Source of the DNA: JBEVJC01 sp040510375
Lineage (GTDB): Bacteria; Bacteroidota; Bacteroidia; Chitinophagales; Chitinophagaceae
Direction: 5' to 3'
DNA length: 64,000 nucleotides
Assembly: GCA_040510375.1 (NCBI GenBank)
Contig: JBEVJC010000025.1
Coordinates: 173,329 to 237,328 of the forward strand
Shown here: piece after piece, positions 34,676 through 43,037 of the stretch
Numbering within the stretch: the first letter of the stretch is position 1
How the letters are laid out: every line of letters begins with the position of its first letter
Notes under the pieces: generated by a model
What the model was told of the DNA's origin: nothing
What the model saw: the letters and a program-made list of their open reading frames with translations, nothing else
Database searches by the model: none
Made by a program: the position numbers and the translations under genes

Positions 34676-36295
34676 TCAGATGGCGCGGATCTCCATGATC
34701 TTCCGTTCAAAATCCTCATTGATGATCAGTGACCGGTTTTTGATCCTGGTCTTGTAAGTGTTGATCGTATTTACAGAGTACTGGAGAATACGGGCGATCT
34801 TTTCATTGTCATGGATGCCCATCCGGATAAGTGCAAAAATCCGCAGATCGGTGTTGAGGAGTTCACCGTCCTTTAATTCAATCTGGTTGGTTGTATCGAA
34901 AAAATTATTGAATTCTGCCACAAAGTTGGGAAACAGTTTAAGGAAGACCCGGTCGAAATTCTGTATCAGATATTCTTTTTCGCTCCGCAGATTAATATTA
35001 TTGACGAGGAACCGGATTTCATCCAGTTTTCGGTCGTTGACTTTCTGTTCCAGGTTATTCTTGAATCTTTCGATCTTGTCAAAAAATTCTGAGTTGACAT
35101 TAAAGAAGTAGCCGATATACTCTTCCTTGATTTTATTTGCCTCAGAAAGTTTGTTGTTGACTTCAGAAAGCCGGTGATTGATCTCCTGGTCTTTCAGGTG
35201 TGCAGCAGTAATCAATTGTTTGGCGGCCTTTAATTTATTAACCTGGTTCAGGACCAGGATGATCAGTCCCACCACACCCAGCAGCAGCAGGGTTACAATC
35301 GCGGCATAGGTGATCAATGTTGTTTTTTGTTTTTCTACCAGTCCCAGTTTTTCGCTTTCTATCAATGGAAGAATATCACTTACCCGGACCTTACGTTGCC
35401 TGGCTCCGTAAAAAGTGGCATCTGAGATTGCCAGTTCAATACAGGCGGAGGCATTTTTTACGTCGCCCTGTTTATACAACAGGTTGGCCAGGTTAAACGC
35501 AGCAGCAGTTTCCTTGGTAGAGGAACGTATATCAGCAATGGCTGCTTTAATGAGTAATTCAATGGCGCCATCTTCATCGGAGTTCTGGATATAAATATCA
35601 CTTAGTGTGGAAGCTGTCAGTGCGATCTCGTGATTGGTGAGTCCGGGGCGACTCATCAGTTGTTTATAGTTCAGCAGTGCGGCTTCCTTGTTTCCCGACC
35701 GGATATCTTTCAGGCCGCGGAAGTATGAATACTGGAATGTACCGGGATCGCATAAGAGCAGGGCTGAGTCGAGGTAATTATTTCCCTGTAAAACATAGGC
35801 CGGGCTATGGAACTTATCGTTATTAAAATCTGCCAGGTCGTAATTAAACCGGCCCATCAGCTGGTAATATTCCATGCGCAGGGTATCGGGCATCTGTTCT
35901 ACCCGAAGAAGCAGCAAGGAATCGCCGGCTTCCTTAAACAAACCCGCGGAGATAAGTGAAAATCCGAGTTTAAGTCTTGCCTGCTCTATCCGGTGCGGAT
36001 CACCCAGCAACACGGCAACCTCCTGCAATTTGCGGGCGTAACTATAAGCAGAGTCATAGTTAAACGCTTTATATTCTTCATACAACCGGAGACAGGTATT
36101 GAAGTAATCCACCAAACCCATATTCGTGGTAAACTGCTTTTTTATGGAAGTTATACCGGCTTCTTTGATGCGGTCAAATTGTTGTACCTGGGAGATGGTC
36201 TGACCCAGTTCCGTAATTAGTGGATGGGTGTTCTGTTGGGAACGGGTTTCCGCATTCATGATAATAAGAAACCCGGTGATCAGGATATAGCGCAT
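34676..36295 (-). CDS. Membrane TPR/helix-turn-helix PUL regulator (DUF6377-like, SusR-type)
   Basis: The start is ATG 36295 (539 residues), because it begins the signal-like MRYILITGFLIIMN; an upstream GTG at 36346 would add 17 residues. The N-terminal region (about 25-315) is helical with TPR-like repeats, a hydrophobic helix lies near 325-350 (AAIVTLLLLGVVGLIILVL), a coiled coil follows (about 355-420), and the C-terminus has the helix-turn-helix-like stretch I-R-M-G-I-H-D-N-E-K-I-A-R-I-L-Q-Y-S-V-N-T-I-N-T-Y-K, resembling LuxR-type DNA binding. It heads the PUL and probably senses the glycan outside the membrane and acts on susC from within. Confidence 0.8.
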   Translation of the reverse strand: MRYILITGFLIIMNAETRSQQNTHPLITELGQTISQVQQFDRIKEAGITSIKKQFTTNMGLVDYFNTCLRLYEEYKAFNYDSAYSYARKLQEVAVLLGDPHRIEQARLKLGFSLISAGLFKEAGDSLLLLRVEQMPDTLRMEYYQLMGRFNYDLADFNNDKFHSPAYVLQGNNYLDSALLLCDPGTFQYSYFRGLKDIRSGNKEAALLNYKQLMSRPGLTNHEIALTASTLSDIYIQNSDEDGAIELLIKAAIADIRSSTKETAAAFNLANLLYKQGDVKNASACIELAISDATFYGARQRKVRVSDILPLIESEKLGLVEKQKTTLITYAAIVTLLLLGVVGLIILVLNQVNKLKAAKQLITAAHLKDQEINHRLSEVNNKLSEANKIKEEYIGYFFNVNSEFFDKIERFKNNLEQKVNDRKLDEIRFLVNNINLRSEKEYLIQNFDRVFLKLFPNFVAEFNNFFDTTNQIELKDGELLNTDLRIFALIRMGIHDNEKIARILQYSVNTINTYKTRIKNRSLIINEDFERKIMEIRAI

Positions 36296-36361
36296 AAGCA
36301 AGTTTGGCAAACGTCGCAGCAATGTAACGAAAGTTCGCGAACACACTAAATCACATCCGGT

Positions 36362-36865
36362 TTATTCATGCGGATTGGGAGTAACGCCCAGGCGGATAGT
36401 AAAATCTCCCTTCACTTTTCCATCGGCCATATTGCTGGGTCCGATGATCAGCTGGTAGGTTCCCGGTTGGGTAAGTTTGTATCGGAGTGTCTGGCCAAAA
36501 GGACCATCCGTTTTTCCATCGGGCAAAACAATCTGGGTGAAACGGATATTAAGTCCTTTGTCATCCGGGAAAAGCATGGCCGTGAGGTCCACTTCCTTAT
36601 CAACCGATAAATAACCGGTAATGCGGTCCCTGGCCGAACCCAGTGTGCCGGTAGCAGTTAGGGTAGAGCTGTCGCGGTCAAACATAAAACGGATCAATGA
36701 ATCCACCTGGACATTTACTGGTGTATTGCCGGTTGTTATTGTCGGTGCGGGATCGTTTTTGGCCGATGTATCCGGAACAGGGTCAACCGTATTTGGAGTG
36801 TCTGCACTATTATTACAGGCAGCGAGTCCGGCCATCATTACCAGGAACAGGAGGGTGATCTTCAT
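36362..36865 (-). CDS. Lipoprotein of unknown function
   Basis: Start at ATG 36865 gives 167 residues with lipoprotein signal MKITLLFLVMMAGLAAC (Cys17). The mature protein begins with a Pro/Thr/Asp-rich linker and ends with a beta-sandwich-like domain (TGYLSVDKEVDLTAML; Y-Q-L-I-I-G-P-S-N-M-A) resembling a pre-peptidase C-terminal (PPC)-like fold, though I am unsure. It lies between the protease gene and the PUL regulator on the same strand. Function unknown. Confidence 0.75.
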   Translation of the reverse strand: MKITLLFLVMMAGLAACNNSADTPNTVDPVPDTSAKNDPAPTITTGNTPVNVQVDSLIRFMFDRDSSTLTATGTLGSARDRITGYLSVDKEVDLTAMLFPDDKGLNIRFTQIVLPDGKTDGPFGQTLRYKLTQPGTYQLIIGPSNMADGKVKGDFTIRLGVTPNPHE

Positions 36866-36905
36866 ATAAAGTTTAGGTTGGTTATGCAAATAACCTGCCG
36901 GGTCG

Positions 36906-37889
36906 TTACTGCGTTTCTCCGGGAAGCACCTGAATTTCTGTTTTATAACCTTTCCTTAAAACGGTCAGCGTTACATATTCACCGATCATTTCGCCATTGA
37001 GCAGACTATGGAGATCATCCATGGCCGACACGGGCCGGTCATTAAAAGCAACAATGATATCACCCACTTCGATACTATCGTTAATTGCAGGAGCATCGCG
37101 CAGTACCTCGCTCACATATACACCCGATTTATTGGTCAACCGGTTGCTGGCCGACATCCTTCCTGTCAGTTGCACGTTATTACCTGCGATCCCGAGATAG
37201 GCCCGCCGTACCTTACCTTCCATAATCAGTTTGCCGGCAACATAGGCTGCAAGATTACTGCTTACTGCGAAACAAAGTCCCTGGCCACCATTGATGATGG
37301 CGGTATTAACACCGATCACCAATCCTGCACTATTCAGTAAGGGTCCGCCGCTATTACCGGGATTCAATGCCGCGTCTGTCTGGATCACATCATCAATCAG
37401 TCGTCCGTTGGATGCACGAAGGCTGCGGCCCAGCGCACTTACCACCCCTGCGGTAACTGTAAACTGCAGTCCCATCGGGTTTCCGATGGCAATAGCAATC
37501 TGCCCGGGCATTAATTGTTTACTATCAGCAAAATGAAGGGCGCGGAGTCCGTATTCATGGATTTTAAGAACGGCAATATCGGTACTGGGATCGGTACCCC
37601 TCAGTTCCGCCGGTGCTTCAACACCATTACTCATCATCACCCGGATGGACAGGGCATCTTCAATAACATGGTTGTTGGTCACAATATATCCATCACTGCT
37701 GATGATGAAACCGGTACCACTTCCGGGCACCCGTTGTTTTTCGCGTGTCTGCCTGTTCACCACCTGTTTTTCTACCAGGATATGCACCACAGAACTGGCC
37801 GATTTATCTGCTACCGAACTGACGGAACGGCTGTAGGAGTCGAGATGCGCCGCATCATCGACTGCTGTGTAAGAAACTGTCTGGATCAT
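36906..37889 (-). CDS. HtrA/DegP-like serine protease with PDZ domain, no signal peptide
   Basis: Family S1C trypsin-like proteases degrade misfolded proteins, normally in the periplasm. The 327-residue protein has the complete triad: His74 in TNNHVIED, Asp104 in STDIAVLKI and Ser180 in N-P-G-N-S-G-G-P-L. One PDZ domain (about 235-325) follows with the GVYVSEVLRDAPA carboxylate-binding region. There is no hydrophobic signal at the N-terminus (it starts MIQTVSYTAVDDAAHLDSY), so it is predicted cytoplasmic. No in-frame upstream start would supply a signal. It lies divergent from the molybdenum hydroxylase gene, 138 nt apart. Confidence 0.93.
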   Translation of the reverse strand: MIQTVSYTAVDDAAHLDSYSRSVSSVADKSASSVVHILVEKQVVNRQTREKQRVPGSGTGFIISSDGYIVTNNHVIEDALSIRVMMSNGVEAPAELRGTDPSTDIAVLKIHEYGLRALHFADSKQLMPGQIAIAIGNPMGLQFTVTAGVVSALGRSLRASNGRLIDDVIQTDAALNPGNSGGPLLNSAGLVIGVNTAIINGGQGLCFAVSSNLAAYVAGKLIMEGKVRRAYLGIAGNNVQLTGRMSASNRLTNKSGVYVSEVLRDAPAINDSIEVGDIIVAFNDRPVSAMDDLHSLLNGEMIGEYVTLTVLRKGYKTEIQVLPGETQ

Positions 37890-38027
37890 GACTACCTATG
37901 GCAAAAGCCCTACCAGCGGAAATTTCCTGACTTTGTGGCGGGTCGGCAGCTGGCCGGTGTTCCTGTGCTTAATCGGGACCAGATTAATGAAAATTCGGTA
38001 GATTTACTTCAGCAGAAAACAAACCGT

Positions 38028-40154
38028 ATGAACAATATAATTGATGAAGAAAGCCTGGACAGGGTTGACGGGAGATTAAAGGTGACCGGGTCGGCGAAAT
38101 ACTCAGGGGAGTTTCCGGAAGCAGGGATGGTTTATGCCGTACTGGTGCCATCGACCATCACCAACGGGAAGATCCTGTCAATTGATGTGTCTGATGCAAA
38201 AAATGCACCCGGTGTGGTTGCGGTGATTACACACCTGAATGCGGAAAAGGTACCGGGTTACCAGGCCGAGTCATCCACCCGTGTAAAGGGCCTCAAACTT
38301 TTTAACGATGATATAATTTATTTTAACGGGCAACCAATAGCAATGGTTGTAGCAAATACTTTCGAAAGGGCAACACATGCGGCTTCGTTGGTTGTGGCTA
38401 AATATAAAACTGAACCTTTTGAAACAGCGTTTGCAAATAATATGGGCAGGGCTGTTGCCGCGCAGAATAATAAAGACTATGTAAGGGGAGAGGCGGATGC
38501 ATGGAAAACAGCTCCCGTTAAACTTGAGCAGGAATATATATTACCATCAGAGATGCACAACCCGATGGAGCTGCACGTGACTAATGCTTACTGGACAGGC
38601 AACGACAAGGTTACCCTTTATACAAAGTCGCAGGGAGTAATGAGTTCACAACGGGCAGTAGCCAATGCTTTCAGGCTTGAACCCAAAAATGTACAGATCA
38701 ATTCGCGTTTTGTCGGTGGTGCGTTCGGGTCCTCACTTCGTACCTGGCCCCATGAGATAGCAGCAGCGCAGGCAGCAAAAATGCTGAAGTTGCCGGTGAG
38801 ACTGACGCTTACCAGGGAGCAGATGTTTACCCTGGTTGGATACCGGCCGCATACGATCCAGCGAATAGGTATTGGTGCAACGGCTGATGGCAAGCTGGTG
38901 GGAATAACACATGAATCTTTTTCGCAAACAGCCGTGTATGAGGAGTTCACCGAGAGATCGGTCAATGTATCGAGGTTCCTGTATGCCTGTCCCAATGTAA
39001 ATACCATTTATAAAGTAGTTCCGCTGAATGTGGGGGTTCCTGCGCCAATGCGTGGCCCGGGTGAAGCCACCGGTTCATTTGCACTGGAAGTTGCAATCGA
39101 TGAAATTGCCACTGCGGTCGGAATGGACCCCATTGAATTCCGTCTGAAAAATTATGCTGACAGTGATCCTGAAAAAAACCTGCCCTGGTCGAGCAAAAAC
39201 CTGAAAGAATGTTATGCGCTGGGTGCTGAAAAAATTGGGTGGAAAAACAGGAAGCCGCAGGCGGGTACAAATAAAGAAGGCGACTGGCTGGTGGGTTATG
39301 GCATCGGTTGTGGTGCTTTCGGTGCGTATCGGTCAAAGGCCCTGGCAAAAATAAAAATGATGGCAGATGGCAGTGTAAATATCCAGAGTGCCACCAGTGA
39401 TATTGGTCCGGGTACGGGGACAGCCATGGTGCTCATTGCCTCAGAAATCCTTGGTATCAAACCCGAAAATATTGTATTTGAACTGGGAGATTCCTCGTTT
39501 CCCATGGCGCCAACGCAGGGTGGATCGGCTACTGTTTCCTCGGTAGGTTCGGCGGTACACGATGTATGTGTGGAATTAAAACAGAAGCTTTATGTTATGT
39601 CCGGGAAACCGGCCGACAGTACAGATAAACTGGATTATGCAAAGACGATCACCAGCCAGGGTTTACCGTTTGTGGAAATAACAAAGGAATCGAACCCGAA
39701 TGAGTTGGCGAAAAATTATTCGATGTATTCTTTTTCCGCGCATTTTGTACAGGTTCATGTTCACCAGCTGACGGGTGTGGTCCGGGTAAAAAAAGTGGTA
39801 GCCGTTGTTGATGCGGGTCATATCGTTAACCATAAAACTGCGGCTAGCCAGATGATCGGTGGTGCCATCGGGGGAATTGGTATGGCCATGACAGAAGATG
39901 CGGTGATGGATCACCGGTACGGACGATATGCGAATTTTAATTTCGCCGATTATCATGTTCCGGTAAATGCGGATATTCCAAGGATAGAAGCAGTATTTAT
40001 TGATAAACCGGACCCGATAATTAATCCGCTCGGTACAAAGGGTATTGGCGAGATTTCATTGATCGGGGTGGCGCCAGCGGTATCCAATGCCGTATTTAAT
40101 GCAACCGGAAAACGGATCAGGGAGTTGCCTGTTACGGTAGATAAACTGATCTGA
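38028..40154 (+). CDS. Xanthine dehydrogenase/aldehyde oxidase family, molybdopterin-binding subunit
   Basis: Mo-hydroxylase large subunits oxidise aldehydes or purines. I place the start at ATG 38028 (708 residues), the usual family N-terminus (V-D-G-R-L-K-V-T-G-S-A-K-Y-S-G-E). Supporting motifs are G-G-A-F-G-S (Mo-cofactor contact), M-R-G-P-G-E-A-T-G-S and the terminal G-T-K-G-I-G-E-I with the catalytic Glu. The length and sequence match the YagR-like large subunit. The small 2Fe-2S and FAD subunit genes that normally sit beside it are absent, so partners are elsewhere or the protein is an orphan. An open frame upstream into the protease gene (37515-38027) is antisense to it. Confidence 0.93.
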   Translation: MNNIIDEESLDRVDGRLKVTGSAKYSGEFPEAGMVYAVLVPSTITNGKILSIDVSDAKNAPGVVAVITHLNAEKVPGYQAESSTRVKGLKLFNDDIIYFNGQPIAMVVANTFERATHAASLVVAKYKTEPFETAFANNMGRAVAAQNNKDYVRGEADAWKTAPVKLEQEYILPSEMHNPMELHVTNAYWTGNDKVTLYTKSQGVMSSQRAVANAFRLEPKNVQINSRFVGGAFGSSLRTWPHEIAAAQAAKMLKLPVRLTLTREQMFTLVGYRPHTIQRIGIGATADGKLVGITHESFSQTAVYEEFTERSVNVSRFLYACPNVNTIYKVVPLNVGVPAPMRGPGEATGSFALEVAIDEIATAVGMDPIEFRLKNYADSDPEKNLPWSSKNLKECYALGAEKIGWKNRKPQAGTNKEGDWLVGYGIGCGAFGAYRSKALAKIKMMADGSVNIQSATSDIGPGTGTAMVLIASEILGIKPENIVFELGDSSFPMAPTQGGSATVSSVGSAVHDVCVELKQKLYVMSGKPADSTDKLDYAKTITSQGLPFVEITKESNPNELAKNYSMYSFSAHFVQVHVHQLTGVVRVKKVVAVVDAGHIVNHKTAASQMIGGAIGGIGMAMTEDAVMDHRYGRYANFNFADYHVPVNADIPRIEAVFIDKPDPIINPLGTKGIGEISLIGVAPAVSNAVFNATGKRIRELPVTVDKLI

Positions 40155-40180
40155 CCGGAGAATTTAATATAATCCGAAAG

Positions 40181-40219
40181 CAGATCATGGATTTACCTGT
40201 ACGGCAAATCCATGATCTG
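40181..40219. terminator. Inverted repeat after the molybdopterin-subunit gene
   Basis: cagatcatggattt (40181-40194) and aaatccatgatctg (40206-40219) are perfect complements over 14 bp with an 11-nt loop, lying 27 nt after the stop codon. Downstream sequence is AT-rich without a clean T-run, so it is a probable terminator. Confidence 0.6.
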
Positions 40220-40297
40220 ATCTGTAAATTTAATTTAACCGGAAAGCGAATCGGGACTCCAATCCCGTGATCACCTCAGGTATTGTACAGCTTGGGG

Positions 40298-41137
40298 TTA
40301 CAGTCCGAATTCAAATCCAATCGTTGCAACAGCTTCCAGGAACCCAAATGAGTGATTTACCCGGTTTCCCTTCATGGTTTCTGTATTCGCAAGAGCGTTG
40401 ACATAACGGATGTATCCGGTTTTTCCGGTTGTTTCAATGAAGAATTTTTTCAGCGGATACACACGTAAACCCGCTTCCACGCTTGCATTGTAACCGGCAA
40501 TATGAAAATTGTTATTAAGCCGTTCTCCTTTCCAGGTGATATCCGAACGGGGGATATTAATTCCTGCACCTGCCTTGTAGAGGTATTTCAGGATTGGTCG
40601 CGTGCCGCTTTGATTTTGTAACAAAGTTCCCAGTCTTACATAATTTATGTGTAACCAATTGGCACCGTCTGAATGCTCAAAATGCAGGAAGGTTTTCGGA
40701 TTCAGGATACTGTCGCCATCTACCTGCACGCCATCGATCACACCGGTCACCCGCACTTTTTGTCCGTCGGTGACGATGTATTTGGTATGGTCAAAATTTA
40801 TTTCAATGGCCCTGGTCTGGGCGTCATTCAGGTAAAAGCCGATCCGGTAATTATACTGCGGAATTGAGATCTCGGCAGGTTTGTTATAAATCGCATCAAA
40901 ATCATTTGAGTCGTGCGCCCTTGCTTTATGTAGTTTGAAATTATCGCCATTGCTCAACCTGAAGTGGATAGTGCTGTGTGTATAAGCGTCCAGGTTGTAC
41001 CCCCACTGCAGGTACATCGACTTGAACAATTTGTTTTTTTTGGGATGGTGGGCGGGCTGGTTCTGATTGGAGACCTGGGCAGTTGCAGTTGAAAATACGG
41101 ATAAACTAACCAGGCTGAGAAACACATATAATTTCAT
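40298..41137 (-). CDS. Putative outer-membrane beta-barrel protein
   Basis: The 279-residue protein has a signal peptide (ending S-T-A-T-A-Q), a Lys/Pro-rich mature start and a long series of alternating beta strands with aromatic residues at strand ends (Y-R-I-G-F-Y-L-N-D-A; L-K-Y-L-Y-K-A-G-A-G-I-N-I-P), ending with strands (F-G-F-L-E-A-V-A-T-I-G-F-E-F-G-L). This fits a small barrel or OmpW-like fold, but the terminal residue is Leu and no family was recognised. Expression starts at a clear promoter essentially at its ATG. Confidence 0.75.
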   Translation of the reverse strand: MKLYVFLSLVSLSVFSTATAQVSNQNQPAHHPKKNKLFKSMYLQWGYNLDAYTHSTIHFRLSNGDNFKLHKARAHDSNDFDAIYNKPAEISIPQYNYRIGFYLNDAQTRAIEINFDHTKYIVTDGQKVRVTGVIDGVQVDGDSILNPKTFLHFEHSDGANWLHINYVRLGTLLQNQSGTRPILKYLYKAGAGINIPRSDITWKGERLNNNFHIAGYNASVEAGLRVYPLKKFFIETTGKTGYIRYVNALANTETMKGNRVNHSFGFLEAVATIGFEFGL

Positions 41138-41141
41138 CCGT

Positions 41142-41173
41142 CAAAAATAAATCAGAGCTTAGTTGTAAACAAA
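41142..41173 (-). promoter_or_regulatory. Promoter of the 40298-41137 gene with leaderless spacing
   Basis: On the minus strand TTTG (41170-41173) and TATTTTTG (41142-41149) are 20 nt apart, matching the -33/-7 consensus. The last base of the -7 box is only 4 nt before the ATG at 41137, so the mRNA should start at or within one base of the start codon. Confidence 0.7.
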
Positions 41174-41395
41174 TTCCCGAGTAAAATAAGTTACACATTC
41201 ATTGTATATCCGACTTTAAAAATTGTAGTTCTGGCCCTGGTACTGGGTTTCATGAGACAAGAGCGTATTAAAACGAAACAGGCAGGTTACGTAAACTTAC
41301 TATGGATTTGATATCAGGACGCCAGGAAATGGTGCGATTCATATATCCGGTTGATGAATCAGTGTTCTAACCATATTTAATGGGCACTCTATGGA

Positions 41396-41428
41396 TTTGC
41401 TATTGGTTGATATTTTTATGAAAATTTG
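41396..41428 (+). promoter_or_regulatory. Candidate promoter of the NmrA-type reductase
   Basis: TTTG (41396-41399), a 21-nt spacer and AAAATTTG followed by C (41421-41428) give a 7/8 match to TAnnTTTG. It lies about 88 nt upstream of the ATG at 41516. Moderate support. Confidence 0.4.
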
Positions 41429-41515
41429 CTTAATATGCCATAATTAATAGAATGCCGTTGGTTGCGGGTGAACTGCGCCTGCACTTGGTTTCGTATTCAA
41501 CTTAAACTTAAAATC

Positions 41516-42394
41516 ATGAAGTTTATCATTACAGGTTCGCTGGGTAATACCGGCAGGCCGCTTACTACAGGACTGTTGGAGAAAGGCCACCTGGTTACAG
41601 TCATCAGTAGCCGGTCCGAAAGGAAGAAGGAGATAGAATCTCTCGGTGCAGACGCTGCAATTGGTTCACTGGAAGACCTGGACTTCCTCACTGCTACTGT
41701 TGCTGGCGCTGATGCAGTTTACCTGATGTTCCCTCCCAATTTTGCCGTTCCGGATTCTTCGGAATATTATCGCAGGGTCGGTGAAAACTATGCCAACGCT
41801 ATCAGGCATTCGGGTGTTAAACGGGCAGTACACCTGAGTAGTTATGGTGCGCACCTGGAAAAGGGTACGGGGTTTATAACCGGCTCGCACATAGTTGAAC
41901 AAATCCTGAACGGGTTGGATAACGTAGCCGTTACCCATTTACGGGCAGGTTATTTTTATACCAATCTTTTCAATTTTGCAGAAATGATCAGGACGGCGGG
42001 TTTTATCGGTTCAAATTATGGTGGTGATGATCCCCTGATTTTAGTACATCCGCTGGATATTGCTGCAGCAGCTGCAGAGGAAATGCTCAGAACAAGTTCC
42101 GGTAAGGATGTTCGTTACGTGGTAAGTGATGAACGCACTGCCGATGATGTGGCCATGACCATTGGAGCTGCAATAGGAAAACCTGATGTGCAATGGGTGC
42201 GATTTACGGATGAGCAAGCACTCGAAAGCCTTTTAAAAAATGGCCTGCCTCCGCATGTTGCTGCCAATTTTGTGGAGATGGGAGCAGCAATCCACAGTGG
42301 AATACTCAGGGGTGATTATGAATTGCATAAGCCCGAAACGATGGGAAAAATAAAACTGGAGAACTTTGCAATTGAGTTTGCGGCTGCATTTTAA
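41516..42394 (+). CDS. NmrA-family NAD(P)-binding protein
   Basis: Start at ATG 41516 (292 residues) begins the Rossmann motif M-K-F-I-I-T-G-S-L-G-N-T-G-R (GxxGxxG variant, residues 7-13); an upstream GTG at 41462 would add 18 residues without a role. Later motifs include V-A-G-A-D-A-V-Y-L-M and A-V-H-L-S-S-Y-G-A-H. Family members are atypical short-chain dehydrogenases; many are redox sensors rather than enzymes. It converges with a Crp/Fnr regulator, a common pairing that may respond to a shared signal. Substrate unknown. Confidence 0.9.
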   Translation: MKFIITGSLGNTGRPLTTGLLEKGHLVTVISSRSERKKEIESLGADAAIGSLEDLDFLTATVAGADAVYLMFPPNFAVPDSSEYYRRVGENYANAIRHSGVKRAVHLSSYGAHLEKGTGFITGSHIVEQILNGLDNVAVTHLRAGYFYTNLFNFAEMIRTAGFIGSNYGGDDPLILVHPLDIAAAAAEEMLRTSSGKDVRYVVSDERTADDVAMTIGAAIGKPDVQWVRFTDEQALESLLKNGLPPHVAANFVEMGAAIHSGILRGDYELHKPETMGKIKLENFAIEFAAAF

Positions 42395-42414
42395 CTGAAC
42401 CCGCATCCAAACCA

Positions 42415-42981
42415 TCAAAGCTGCCTTTTCCGGATGCGGCTGAAAGTTTCAGGAGTCATTCCCAGCATTGATGCGATGTATAACAGAGGCACCTGATTGA
42501 ACAATTCCCTGTTGTTCTCGTAAAATGCAGCATAACGCTCTTCTGCCGACATGGATAAATGACCAAATATCCGGTTCTCCATCGTGCTGAAGCAGCTGAT
42601 TAAAAAATGTTTTTCGATTTCCGGCCACCTCGGAACCTTTTCAACGATGTTAATATAACTTTCCTTTTGAATAGTAAAAAGTGTTGCGTCCGTTAGTGCC
42701 TGGATGTTCCATCGTGAGGGAATATTGAAAGTGAAACTGGACATGTCGCCCATGAAGTATCCTTTCGAGAAAATCCATTGCGTAATATCTTTATCCGCCA
42801 GCGTTGCATATAACCGAAGATAGCCGGACTGAACAAAACTTAATTTATTACAGGTCGTTCCACTTTTTATATAGAATTCACCCTTCCTGATCATCTCCGG
42901 CTCAAATAGGGAGGCGATCATAGACAATTCTTCGCCTGTCACTCCAAAATTTGCATTGATATATTGCTCGAGTCGAGTCAT
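42415..42981 (-). CDS. Crp/Fnr-family transcriptional regulator
   Basis: The 188-residue protein has a cyclic-nucleotide-binding-like beta-roll (about residues 15-120, with F-V-Q-S-G-Y-L-R-L-Y) and a C-terminal helix-turn-helix (P-L-L-Y-I-A-S-M-L-G-M-T-P-E-T-F-S-R-I). The C-terminal DNA-binding part is short and ends R-K-R-Q-L. No iron-sulphur cysteines are obvious, so the ligand is unknown. It is convergent with the NmrA gene and starts just after a promoter-poor gap. Confidence 0.9.
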   Translation of the reverse strand: MTRLEQYINANFGVTGEELSMIASLFEPEMIRKGEFYIKSGTTCNKLSFVQSGYLRLYATLADKDITQWIFSKGYFMGDMSSFTFNIPSRWNIQALTDATLFTIQKESYINIVEKVPRWPEIEKHFLISCFSTMENRIFGHLSMSAEERYAAFYENNRELFNQVPLLYIASMLGMTPETFSRIRKRQL

Positions 42982-43037
42982 CTTGGTCTGCTAAAATATA
43001 TAAGGAGCGGGACTAATTGCGAAAAATGATCAGGCCA

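Larger units (their letters stand above)
41138..41515. other. Divergent intergenic region, outer-membrane protein / NmrA reductase
   Basis: This 378-nt gap holds the minus-strand promoter at 41142-41173 and a weaker plus-strand candidate at 41396-41428. Nothing else was recognised: no RNA gene, repeat or additional open frame with coding character. The middle part is AT-rich. Confidence 0.5.

Noticed and set aside
34441..34719. 92-residue minus-strand reading near the PUL
   Set aside because: Low-complexity, non-coding composition and it overlaps the end of the regulator gene.
37515..38027. In-frame N-terminal extension of the molybdopterin subunit (879-residue reading)
   Set aside because: It runs antisense through the HtrA-like gene and gives non-family sequence before the conserved V-D-G-R-L-K-V-T-G start; ATG 38028 is preferred.
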